DNA of 64,000 nucleotides from Rosistilla oblonga (GTDB lineage Bacteria; Planctomycetota; Planctomycetia; Pirellulales; Pirellulaceae), in assembly GCF_007751715.1 (NCBI RefSeq), contig NZ_CP036292.1, positions 3,348,001 through 3,412,000 on the forward strand. Direction: 5' to 3'. The position numbers and the translations under genes are program-made. Each line of letters begins with the position of its first letter. The first letter of the stretch is position 1. Shown in pieces: positions 18,471 to 25,666 of this stretch. The notes under the pieces were generated by a model that was given only the letters and a program-made list of their open reading frames with translations, did not search any database and had not been told where the DNA came from.

Positions 18471-19453
18471 CACTTGTACTCCGGAGCGGGGACCGAGTTC
18501 ATGATTCGATCGATCGCGTTGTCGACGGTTTCACCGCGGGTGAGCAAACGGACCGAAAGAACGGGCTGAGCGACATCGGCGACATCGGTCGGGGTGACAA
18601 AGTCGCGTCCCTTTAACATCGCCCACGCTTGAGCGATCGCTTGCCAGCACATCATGCCACGCGGGCTAACGCCCAATTCGACCGATTCGTCCGCGCGACT
18701 CGCTTCGACCAGGTCGATCAGGTAGTCGGCGACGCGGGGATGTACGACGACCGATTGGGCCTTTTGCTGCAACCGTTGCAGGTCGTTCAGCGAAAGCGGC
18801 GAGCTTGCTTTGCGATACTCGCCGTTGTTCGCTCCATTGGAATCGCGGACCTCGCGTTGCAAGATCTGACGCTGGGCCTCGCGGTCGGGGTATCCGATCC
18901 GCAGCTTGATCGCAAACCGATCCAGCTGAGCTTCGGGCAATGGATAGGCACCGTGGGAATCGATCGGGTTCTGAGTCGCGATCACAAAAAAGGTGGGGGA
19001 CAGCGGATGCGGATTTCCGTCGATCGTGACTTGCCGCTCCGCCATCGCTTCCAGCAGCGCACTCTGTGTACGCGGAGTCGTCCGATTCAACTCATCGGCC
19101 AACATCACATCGGCGAACACCGGGCCGGGATGGAATTCGAACTCGCGCGACTTCTGGTTGAACATACTGAAGCCGGTGATGTCGGCGGGCATCAAGTCGG
19201 GCGTGCATTGCACACGGGACAAGCGGCCGTGAATCCCATCGGCGATCGCTTTGGCAAGCGTGGTCTTTCCCGTCCCCGGCAAATCGTCCAACAGCAGGTG
19301 CCCACGCGACAGAAGGCATGCGATGACTAGATCGATCCGGTCTTCTTTGCCTAAGAGAACGCTGCGTAGGAAATCGCGCAGAGGGGAGACGTTGGGGGAC
19401 GCATCGGCGTTGGCCGGTTGCGTGGAGGAAATCGTATCGGCGGACGCGTTCAT
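18470..19453 (-). CDS. MoxR-family AAA+ ATPase
   Basis: A 327-residue MoxR ATPase. Walker A PGTGKTT lies near residues 59-65 (preceded by GHLLLDDL), the Walker B-like VMLADELNRTTPRTQSALLE at about 117-136, and sensor 1 FFVIATQNPIDSHGAYPLPE after it. The C-terminal lid contains SPRGMMCWQAIAQAWAMLKG. MoxR proteins act as chaperones in assembling or activating partner complexes and are usually encoded beside DUF58 and transglutaminase-like membrane proteins, as here. It overlaps the upstream transglutaminase-fold gene by four bases and the downstream lipoprotein gene by one. Confidence 0.95.
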   Translation of the reverse strand: MNASADTISSTQPANADASPNVSPLRDFLRSVLLGKEDRIDLVIACLLSRGHLLLDDLPGTGKTTLAKAIADGIHGRLSRVQCTPDLMPADITGFSMFNQKSREFEFHPGPVFADVMLADELNRTTPRTQSALLEAMAERQVTIDGNPHPLSPTFFVIATQNPIDSHGAYPLPEAQLDRFAIKLRIGYPDREAQRQILQREVRDSNGANNGEYRKASSPLSLNDLQRLQQKAQSVVVHPRVADYLIDLVEASRADESVELGVSPRGMMCWQAIAQAWAMLKGRDFVTPTDVADVAQPVLSVRLLTRGETVDNAIDRIMNSVPAPEYK

Positions 19454-21684
19454 GACGTCGCCTCCTTGGATAGTGCGGTGATAGTGCGGACGTGGAGAAG
19501 ATCGACCAACCCGGTCGCATCGTGGTCCGTCGGTTCGTTGCCGTGACCGAAGAACAAGCGATCGGCGGCATCAAAAAACTTTTCTGTGGCGTGGGCGATC
19601 GTTGCGTCGGTGCGCGTCAGTTGCTCCAACCAGGCTCGCTGAGACCTTCCAACCGGACGACGCTTGCCGGCCAACCGGGCCCGCGCTTCGATGATTCCAA
19701 TCGCCAAACGAATTCGATGGCGCGGGCGAAGCCAACGACCAAACGTCCAGATCACGGTCAACAGCCAGTCGCCCCAATAGGATCGCGAAAGGTACCCGAT
19801 CACCATTGCCAGCCCGAAGCCAACGAAGGTGGTCCAATAGGTTGCCGCAAACCGTTGGGCAACTAGCCGCCATGAAGGGCGATAGTGAGGTTGTTGGAAA
19901 CCGGGGGTCGGTTCGATCTCAAACCACCGACCGTCCTCCAATTGCACTTCCGCCCATACATGGACATCTTGCGGCAGAACGGAGGAATGACCGGCGGAGA
20001 TGTCAAACGCATCGGGACGGACGTAGAAGCCAGTGACCAGGCGAGTCTGCATGCCGATCTGTCGCGCCATCAGCGCCGCAGTGGTGGCAAAAAGATGATC
20101 GCCACCGCTACGCGACTGCAGGAAATCGGATAACGATGTTGCTGTTGATTCCCCGTCGCGGTCGTAGCTGAATTCGCTACGAAGGTGCGATACGATCAAC
20201 TGCAACTTTTCGTAGGTGTCGGTTTCGTCGCCGACAATTTCTTGAACCAGCGGATCGATCTCGGGGACCACGGCGGCTGGCGGTTCTCGCACTTCAAGGC
20301 CGTCTCGGATTTCATCCTCCATCAAACTAAGGCTCGCCACGTGGACAACCGTCAGAGGCGGAACCCGCTCGCGGCCAGGCATGAAGAAACTGCCGTCCTC
20401 CGAGAGGGCAAAGAAGTCCGGTCGATCGATCTCTTTGATATGGATCCCGGCAGTCAGCATGGGAACGGGCAGCCGAAGCGAATCGAGACGAATCACCTTC
20501 AGCAAGCCAACCGAGGCGGCGGCGGGATCGCTCGACAGCACACGCCGAAGGACGGGATCGAAGAACCAGGCGGCTTCATCGATCACGACCGGTGTCAGTT
20601 TATCGTTTTTGAAATTGGCAGTCTGCGACCAATCGTGCCCATCGAACGTGTCGTACCGATGCATCGCCAAACGGATCCCGGTGGGACCGTCCCATTGGAC
20701 CACGCTGGCGTCTTTGGCATCTTTGAAATGGTGATGCTTCTTCGGCGGCAGCCGATCAGTCGAGAAGGTCCCGCCACCCTGCTCGCTCTTAGCATTGCGT
20801 TCATGCGACTGGATGAAGTTGTCGGGCCCCATCGCCTGGGCGCGTTCCTGCTTTTTGTTTTTTTCCTTCGGCTCGCCAATCATGTCGTTGAACATGTCGA
20901 ACAGCGACGATTCGGTCGATTCGAGCATGATGTCCGAATCGACGGCGCCAAACGATTCGGCATGATCTTTGGCAGCGATCGCTGCATCGCCGGTTCCAAC
21001 GCCGCCACGTGCTGCGGGGTCGGACCATTCGCTGCCGCCACTTGTCGGCATCAAACCGAGCGTAAGCCGTTGCAGTCCCGCGCTACTGTCCCTGACCAGA
21101 TACGCTCCGACAGCCAGCACCAACAACGTGACGATCATGATCTTTGGACGCAGCGACCAGGTCCGCTGAACCGAATCGGGCATCGCTAGGTCGAGTCGTT
21201 CCCAATGGTTGGCGATCAAGTGCCAAACACAGGCGAGCATCCACAGCAACGGCAAGGCGACGGCGTAATCGGAATCCGATATCGATGCGCTGAACAAGAC
21301 CAGGAATCCACTGAGGATCAGCGACAGCGAACGCGTTTTATTCGTGCGGGCCGTAATCGCCATTGCGAGCGAAACCGCGCCAAATGTTGTTAAGGCGGAC
21401 ATCTCAAACGCGATCGGCGAACCGATCATGCGGCCGACGATTGCGAAGACCACCGGTAGAACGCCCAACCCGACGGTGGCGTTATCGATCGATCGTCGCG
21501 CCCTTATCCCATTGCCACCGAAAGCGCGCACGCCTTCGGCGACCAGAAAGGCGATCGCTAGCGCTGCCATCTCCGCTGGAAACCACGTCGCCGATTCAAC
21601 GTAGCAACGCAGAGGAATGACCGAACTGATCGCTAACACCGCCAAAGCGATCGTCTCGGTACGTCTACGCGACCAAGTTGACAT
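19450..21684 (-). CDS. TgpA-like transglutaminase-fold membrane protein lacking the catalytic Cys
   Basis: A 744-residue protein with about six N-terminal membrane segments, a large extracytoplasmic region, a transglutaminase-like core and a C-terminal membrane segment near residue 620. The core is recognisable from DFLQSRSGGDHLFATTAALM, QTRLVTGFYVRPDAF and HVWAEVQLEDGRWFEIEPTP. In active members the first block reads G-X-C-E-X-F/Y-A. Here the Cys position is Asp529, the His is present (His575), and the usual Asp is Glu591. The triad therefore appears to be D-H-E and the protein is probably not a thiol enzyme. It starts within the end of the DUF58 gene (20-base overlap) and overlaps MoxR by four bases. 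Confidence 0.85.
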   Translation of the reverse strand: MSTWSRRRTETIALAVLAISSVIPLRCYVESATWFPAEMAALAIAFLVAEGVRAFGGNGIRARRSIDNATVGLGVLPVVFAIVGRMIGSPIAFEMSALTTFGAVSLAMAITARTNKTRSLSLILSGFLVLFSASISDSDYAVALPLLWMLACVWHLIANHWERLDLAMPDSVQRTWSLRPKIMIVTLLVLAVGAYLVRDSSAGLQRLTLGLMPTSGGSEWSDPAARGGVGTGDAAIAAKDHAESFGAVDSDIMLESTESSLFDMFNDMIGEPKEKNKKQERAQAMGPDNFIQSHERNAKSEQGGGTFSTDRLPPKKHHHFKDAKDASVVQWDGPTGIRLAMHRYDTFDGHDWSQTANFKNDKLTPVVIDEAAWFFDPVLRRVLSSDPAAASVGLLKVIRLDSLRLPVPMLTAGIHIKEIDRPDFFALSEDGSFFMPGRERVPPLTVVHVASLSLMEDEIRDGLEVREPPAAVVPEIDPLVQEIVGDETDTYEKLQLIVSHLRSEFSYDRDGESTATSLSDFLQSRSGGDHLFATTAALMARQIGMQTRLVTGFYVRPDAFDISAGHSSVLPQDVHVWAEVQLEDGRWFEIEPTPGFQQPHYRPSWRLVAQRFAATYWTTFVGFGLAMVIGYLSRSYWGDWLLTVIWTFGRWLRPRHRIRLAIGIIEARARLAGKRRPVGRSQRAWLEQLTRTDATIAHATEKFFDAADRLFFGHGNEPTDHDATGLVDLLHVRTITALSKEATS

Positions 21685-22879
21685 CGCGCACCTCCGTCCA
21701 AAACGAAAGCAACTGCTTCGCCAAGCCGCGATCGCGATGAATCATGCGGTGCGAGTGACCGTCGGCCGAACGCGGATTGACCGCCGGATCGGAAACACAA
21801 ACGGTAATCTCCGCATCGCGACTCGAAGCGATCGCAATCGTCGCTCGGTTCCGCGATGGATAATGCATGGGAGCTTCGAGCTCTCCTTCGGCAGGCACCT
21901 CAGCTAACGCATCCATGATTTGCACGAACCCATCCCAGCCGCGCCGCACCTGAACCGAATTCTTGCCGATGTGAACGCGCAACGGGACGGCCGATTGATG
22001 CAGGTTGGCCAGCAGACTGGCAGCAACGCGAATCCGATCGGCCAATGGCTCGCGTGCCGAACGCCCGACGTCGACGATCACGTCGACACTTGGGCACTGC
22101 GGACCGCTGCGTTCGGTGACGATCAGATCTCCCGACCGCGCCGTCGCGACCCAATTGACTTGGCGTGCGCTATCGCCGTGACGGTACTCGCGAACACCCA
22201 GGAAATCACCGCTGCGACCACTGCGGTTGCCGTCCCCCGATTCGGCAGCGCGGCGTCCGGTCATCGCCGTGCTTCCGGCAACCGGATAGACCTTGGGCCA
22301 GACGGTGACGGGCGATACGTTTTTCAGCTTCCGCTTGGCGGTCCAAATCCCGAATGGAAACGAACATGTCAGCAGGGCGTCTTCGTTTGGATAGCGGCCT
22401 CGCAGTTCCGGGCGGATCGAAAACCGATAGGTCGAGATCGCCAGACCGCGAACAAACGCAAGGGCGACGGTGGGAACTGCCGCTTCGGCGTCGCTGTCGC
22501 ATCGCCGATCCAAGAAGCCTTCGACCGCCAAGCCCCAGACTGGGATCGGCAACCGGTTCCGCACAGCGAGTTGCAGTTCGCACGGCTCTCCTTCATGGAC
22601 TTGCGATTGGCTCGGCTTCAGCGAACTTTCCACCGCGCGGACCGCAACCGCTGGCCAGGCCATCCCGACAACAATCACTGCAGCGAGCGCCGCGGCGAGA
22701 GTCCATCCGATGGGAGCGAGGTAGATTCCAACGATCACGCTAATCGCGGTGGCGAGCGCAAACCAGCCCACCGGTTCCTTCAACCAATAGACAAAACGAT
22801 TCGCCCACGGACAGAAATCGGTTGTGAGTAAACGCGACAGCCGACTGGGTTCTTGGGACGCAACAAGGTCAAACGACAT
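21665..22879 (-). CDS. DUF58 domain membrane protein
   Basis: A 404-residue DUF58 protein, first gene of a five-gene overlapping operon. The start at 22879 (MSFDLVASQEPSRLSRLLTT) is followed by two membrane helices near residues 38-80 (WFALATAISVIVGIYLAPIG). A beta-rich domain comes next, and then the family core GDFLGVREYRHGDSARQVNW with VATARSGDLIVTE. The vWA-like fold follows (SVDVIVDVGRSAREPLADR) with a degraded metal site. DUF58 proteins partner with MoxR ATPases and transglutaminase-fold proteins at the envelope, in a module whose output is unknown. Confidence 0.9.
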   Translation of the reverse strand: MSFDLVASQEPSRLSRLLTTDFCPWANRFVYWLKEPVGWFALATAISVIVGIYLAPIGWTLAAALAAVIVVGMAWPAVAVRAVESSLKPSQSQVHEGEPCELQLAVRNRLPIPVWGLAVEGFLDRRCDSDAEAAVPTVALAFVRGLAISTYRFSIRPELRGRYPNEDALLTCSFPFGIWTAKRKLKNVSPVTVWPKVYPVAGSTAMTGRRAAESGDGNRSGRSGDFLGVREYRHGDSARQVNWVATARSGDLIVTERSGPQCPSVDVIVDVGRSAREPLADRIRVAASLLANLHQSAVPLRVHIGKNSVQVRRGWDGFVQIMDALAEVPAEGELEAPMHYPSRNRATIAIASSRDAEITVCVSDPAVNPRSADGHSHRMIHRDRGLAKQLLSFWTEVRDVNLVA

Positions 22880-22982
22880 GACGTACGCACCTTCGGTACG
22901 AGGATCATTCAGAGCGGATTGTCGGCTTGGAATCTGCCGACACGAGCATTCGCACATCAGCCAAAACAATGGCTGCGCACGT

Positions 22983-23486
22983 TCACGCGCTCGGAGGTCC
23001 TCGGACAGAAAGTCCGTTCAAAGAAAGCGATTCGATCGACATCACGTCGCGGCGAAAACGAAGACGTTCGGTTGCCAGCGGCGTCCAAACGACCGTATCG
23101 GCGTTTGCGATCGCGGCAAAACGCGATGCGAAGAAACTCTGGCAGACACTGCAGCGATCCGAATCGTGTTCGGGTGTCGCGTCGGAATGCCGATCGGACT
23201 GTTCGCCCGTTGGACCGGAATGGCAATGATGCTGGCAACCGCAAGCATGCGTTGCCGCGGCAGCGGGATCTGCGGAAGCAAGATCGGCTGGATGACAGCA
23301 GCCGACGTGCAACCAACCTGCGACGTTACTCAGCAGCATCGCCACGAGCAGAGCGTAAGTCGTCAGGATCCGCCGAGAAGCCAAGGTGGGTAAACCATCG
23401 ATGATTAAGAAACAGCGGACGCCAGACACGACGTCGCGCAAGTGTTGTTCAACGGTCCGACCAAGGATGTTGTGATTGTTTACCAA
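22983..23486 (-). CDS. Small exported Cys/His-rich protein, paralogue A
   Basis: Up to 167 residues; the true start may lie further in. A hydrophobic segment (RRILTTYALLVAMLLSNVAG) precedes WLHVGCCH, which looks like an export signal followed by the first metal-ligand cluster. Then come ACGCQHHCH and the hallmark EHDSDRCSVCQSF. The protein ends RGPPSA. The divergent gene at 23738 has the same plan (AWMHVATCDGDC, CSHGCDHH, DHDSDTCVICQS, RGPPAAA), so the two are paralogues. The Cys and His pairs suggest metal binding and recall DUF2946-like proteins, but I cannot assign a family. A periplasmic copper or zinc role is inference. Confidence 0.6.
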   Translation of the reverse strand: MVNNHNILGRTVEQHLRDVVSGVRCFLIIDGLPTLASRRILTTYALLVAMLLSNVAGWLHVGCCHPADLASADPAAAATHACGCQHHCHSGPTGEQSDRHSDATPEHDSDRCSVCQSFFASRFAAIANADTVVWTPLATERLRFRRDVMSIESLSLNGLSVRGPPSA

Positions 23487-23737
23487 ACATACGGCTTGTC
23501 AAGCAACACGGTTCGGATCCGCGACGGATTCATGACAGCTTCATCGAAACCGTGCATTGCAACCCGAGTCTCCAAGCCTTGAAAGTGTGGTCGCCGGCTT
23601 GGATTGCCTTTCGTCCCTGAAGAAAACTTTTTCGTCGACTTGACGAACCGGGAATGTTGGTTCATCGTAGGAAACGCAACAGTCTTTGGTCGGACCATTT
23701 TGCAACTCACCTCACTCTAGAAAACGAAACGTCCACG

Positions 23738-24151
23738 ATGTATTCGTCGGTCCGGCCTATCTTATCGAGCATGCTCTGCTGCGTGATTGCCTTTGGGCAC
23801 ACACCGGCATGGATGCACGTGGCCACATGCGACGGCGATTGCAAGGTCTTGGACGCGGCGATTGTTCAAGCCCGTTCGGTTTGTTCGCACGGCTGCGATC
23901 ATCACGTTGTCGCCCACGAATCGACGGACAACTCCGCCGACTCTCCTTCTTCGGCACCGGCTGAAGATCACGATTCCGATACCTGCGTGATCTGTCAGTC
24001 GCTAGCCAATTCCTGTGGTCCTGTTTCGCTCGACCTGCAGCTGCTCGCACCTGAATATGCATGCGAGCCAGCCTACGAACTTGCGACCCCATTGCCGATC
24101 GACGCTTCGATCGCAATTGCCCAACCTCGTGGACCGCCTGCCGCGGCCTGA
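23738..24151 (+). CDS. Small exported Cys/His-rich protein, paralogue B
   Basis: A 137-residue protein from the ATG at 23738. MYSSVRPILSSMLCCVIAFG is a signal-like segment. The mature protein has CDGDC, CSHGCDHH and DHDSDTCVICQSLANSC, and ends PRGPPAAA. It aligns by motif order and ending with the divergent protein encoded at 22983-23486; the roughly 250 bases between the starts must hold both promoters. The pairwise conservation of C-X2-C and H/D clusters, with divergence elsewhere, points to selection for metal binding. Its function is unknown. Confidence 0.65.
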   Translation: MYSSVRPILSSMLCCVIAFGHTPAWMHVATCDGDCKVLDAAIVQARSVCSHGCDHHVVAHESTDNSADSPSSAPAEDHDSDTCVICQSLANSCGPVSLDLQLLAPEYACEPAYELATPLPIDASIAIAQPRGPPAAA

Positions 24152-24581
24152 TCGCTCCCATCGTCTTCGGGCGACTCGAGGTGTCTGCCTCGGTTCGCGC
24201 GATCGTGAATGCTTGGAAGCCGATCCCACGATGATTCCATTCCATTTGGATTAACGGGGCTCGCCTTGCGCGCACCACGACCTTGCATGGGTGCCATGAC
24301 ACTATGTCCCGCCGCGCGGCGTGTTCGGTCATACGGTCCGACCAAACCCGATCGGTCTCGTCTGCGCGGTGGGGCTCCTTTTGTTTGAACTAGATAAGTG
24401 CCGTGCCGCTGTTTCCCAGCGTGTTGCGGATCGATCGCAGGCGAATCGCCTGTGTTACCACAGAAACAATCGTGTGCGGATCGTTCGTCGCCGCCGCACA
24501 CGGCCTGCACTGGTCATGCGGAACCTTTGGTCAGGCGACACAACATGTTTTGAGTAACTCGTTTTCTTGAAGGAAACAAAA
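24152..24581. other. Intergenic stretch upstream of pilin 1
   Basis: About 430 bases with no recognised gene. It must contain the promoter of the Flp pilin gene. A CTGCA-N7-TGCG string near 24509 only partly matches the TGCA-N7-TGCA palindrome found elsewhere in the window, and I do not count it as a site. Confidence 0.4.
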
Positions 24582-24902
24582 ATGCGTAAGTTGTTTAAGA
24601 ACAAGAAGGGCCAAGGCCTGGTTGAATACGGTATCCTCGTCGGCGGCATCGCTCTGGTTGCCCTGGCTGCCACCGCGATCTTGGGTCACAAGACGACCGA
24701 TCTGATCGGTACCGTCGCCGGTGCATTGCCAGGTGCCCACGACGAAGACAATGGCGCGATCGTCAGCGGTCAGTTGGTCAACACAACCACCTCGGGACAA
24801 GACGGATTCGTTTTGGATGGATCGGATCCTGGTTCGTTCAGCGAAAACCTGGGAATCGACGTCGACGGTTTGATCGTCGAACCCGAAGGACACGATCACT
24901 AA
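24582..24902 (+). CDS. flp: Flp-type prepilin (Tad pilin 1)
   Basis: A 106-residue prepilin. The start MRKLFKNKK is preceded by an AAGGA ribosome site. The signal KKG/QGLVEYG has the cleavage Gly, Glu at mature position 5 and Tyr at 6, as in Flp pilins. The hydrophobic helix ILVGGIALVALAATAILG follows. Unusually, about 65 further residues follow the helix, and they end in SFSENLGIDVDGLIVEP, which is nearly identical in pilin 2. Typical Flp pilins are shorter. A strong terminator at 24970 separates the gene from the Tad assembly genes, so the major pilin is probably transcribed separately and abundantly. Confidence 0.93.
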   Translation: MRKLFKNKKGQGLVEYGILVGGIALVALAATAILGHKTTDLIGTVAGALPGAHDEDNGAIVSGQLVNTTTSGQDGFVLDGSDPGSFSENLGIDVDGLIVEPEGHDH

Positions 24903-24969
24903 GATCGGGGCGTGTTGAAACAACCGCGACTTGGATCGCCAAGGGGCTACGCGGTAGCAGATGTCGCTG

Positions 24970-25003
24970 CCTGGCGGAGTCAATTCCGCCAGGCGGTCTT
25001 TTT
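24970..25003 (+). terminator. Rho-independent terminator of pilin 1
   Basis: CCTGGCGGA and TCCGCCAGG form a perfect 9-bp stem around a six-base loop. A short GC spacer and five T residues follow. It lies about 70 bases past the pilin 1 stop codon. Confidence 0.9.
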
Positions 25004-25093
25004 GTTTCAGATACGTTGCGGCGGTGAACAAGTGGGCGGTTCCAAGCAGCTCGCAAGCCGATCACCTGCGGCGTAACAGCTGAGTGAAGTGCA

Positions 25094-25540
25094 ATGACGA
25101 TCGGCGAAAGCCTCCTGTGGTGGCTGCCCGCAATGGCGTGCGGTGTCGCCGTTTATCACGACGTACGGACTCGAGAGATTCCCGATTGGTTGCCAATCAT
25201 GCTGGTCGTTTTGGTACCGGTGCGGATGGTTGTTGCGGGGAGCGTAGGGGCTTGGTGGCAACACCTGGCCGGTGGACTCCTTGCCTTGGCGATTGGACTT
25301 CTGATCGGTCGTGGCGATCGGTTTGGCGGCGGAGATATCAAACTGTTTGCAGCGATTGTGCTGTGGTTTGGCTTGATGTCACTGGTTCCTTTGGCGTTGT
25401 GGATTGCAATCGCAGGGCTGCCATTTGCTGTACTCGCAGCGGCAAAGGAGCAGCAAGACTTTGCTTACGCCCCGGCGATACTTGTTGGCGTTTGCGTTTA
25501 TTCGATCGCTCCCGATCTGCTTCAGCGGATCATGGGATAG
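25094..25540 (+). CDS. cpaA: Prepilin peptidase, CpaA/TadV type
   Basis: A 148-residue A24-family aspartic peptidase that would process the Flp prepilins in the inner membrane. Four to five hydrophobic segments are visible. The first catalytic Asp lies in AVYHDVRTREIPDWL and the second in the GGGD motif RFGGGDIKLFAAIVLW. It is the first gene after the pilin terminator, and the next gene (cpaB) follows after about 125 bases. Length matches the short CpaA class that lacks the N-methylation domain. Confidence 0.93.
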   Translation: MTIGESLLWWLPAMACGVAVYHDVRTREIPDWLPIMLVVLVPVRMVVAGSVGAWWQHLAGGLLALAIGLLIGRGDRFGGGDIKLFAAIVLWFGLMSLVPLALWIAIAGLPFAVLAAAKEQQDFAYAPAILVGVCVYSIAPDLLQRIMG

Positions 25541-25666
25541 CATCGCGAGTGGTTGTCTCCGATACAGCCCTAAGCTGTTTTGATATCGATCAACTAATTG
25601 AATCCTTAACGAACGATGGAACGCGATGGATCAGCCAGGAAGGCTTGAGCTACACAAGAGTTTCTT

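Noticed and set aside
24505-24521. CTGCA-N7-TGCG upstream of pilin 1 as a further regulon box
   Set aside because: The second half site is TGCG rather than TGCA and there is no symmetric flank, so it is within chance expectation.
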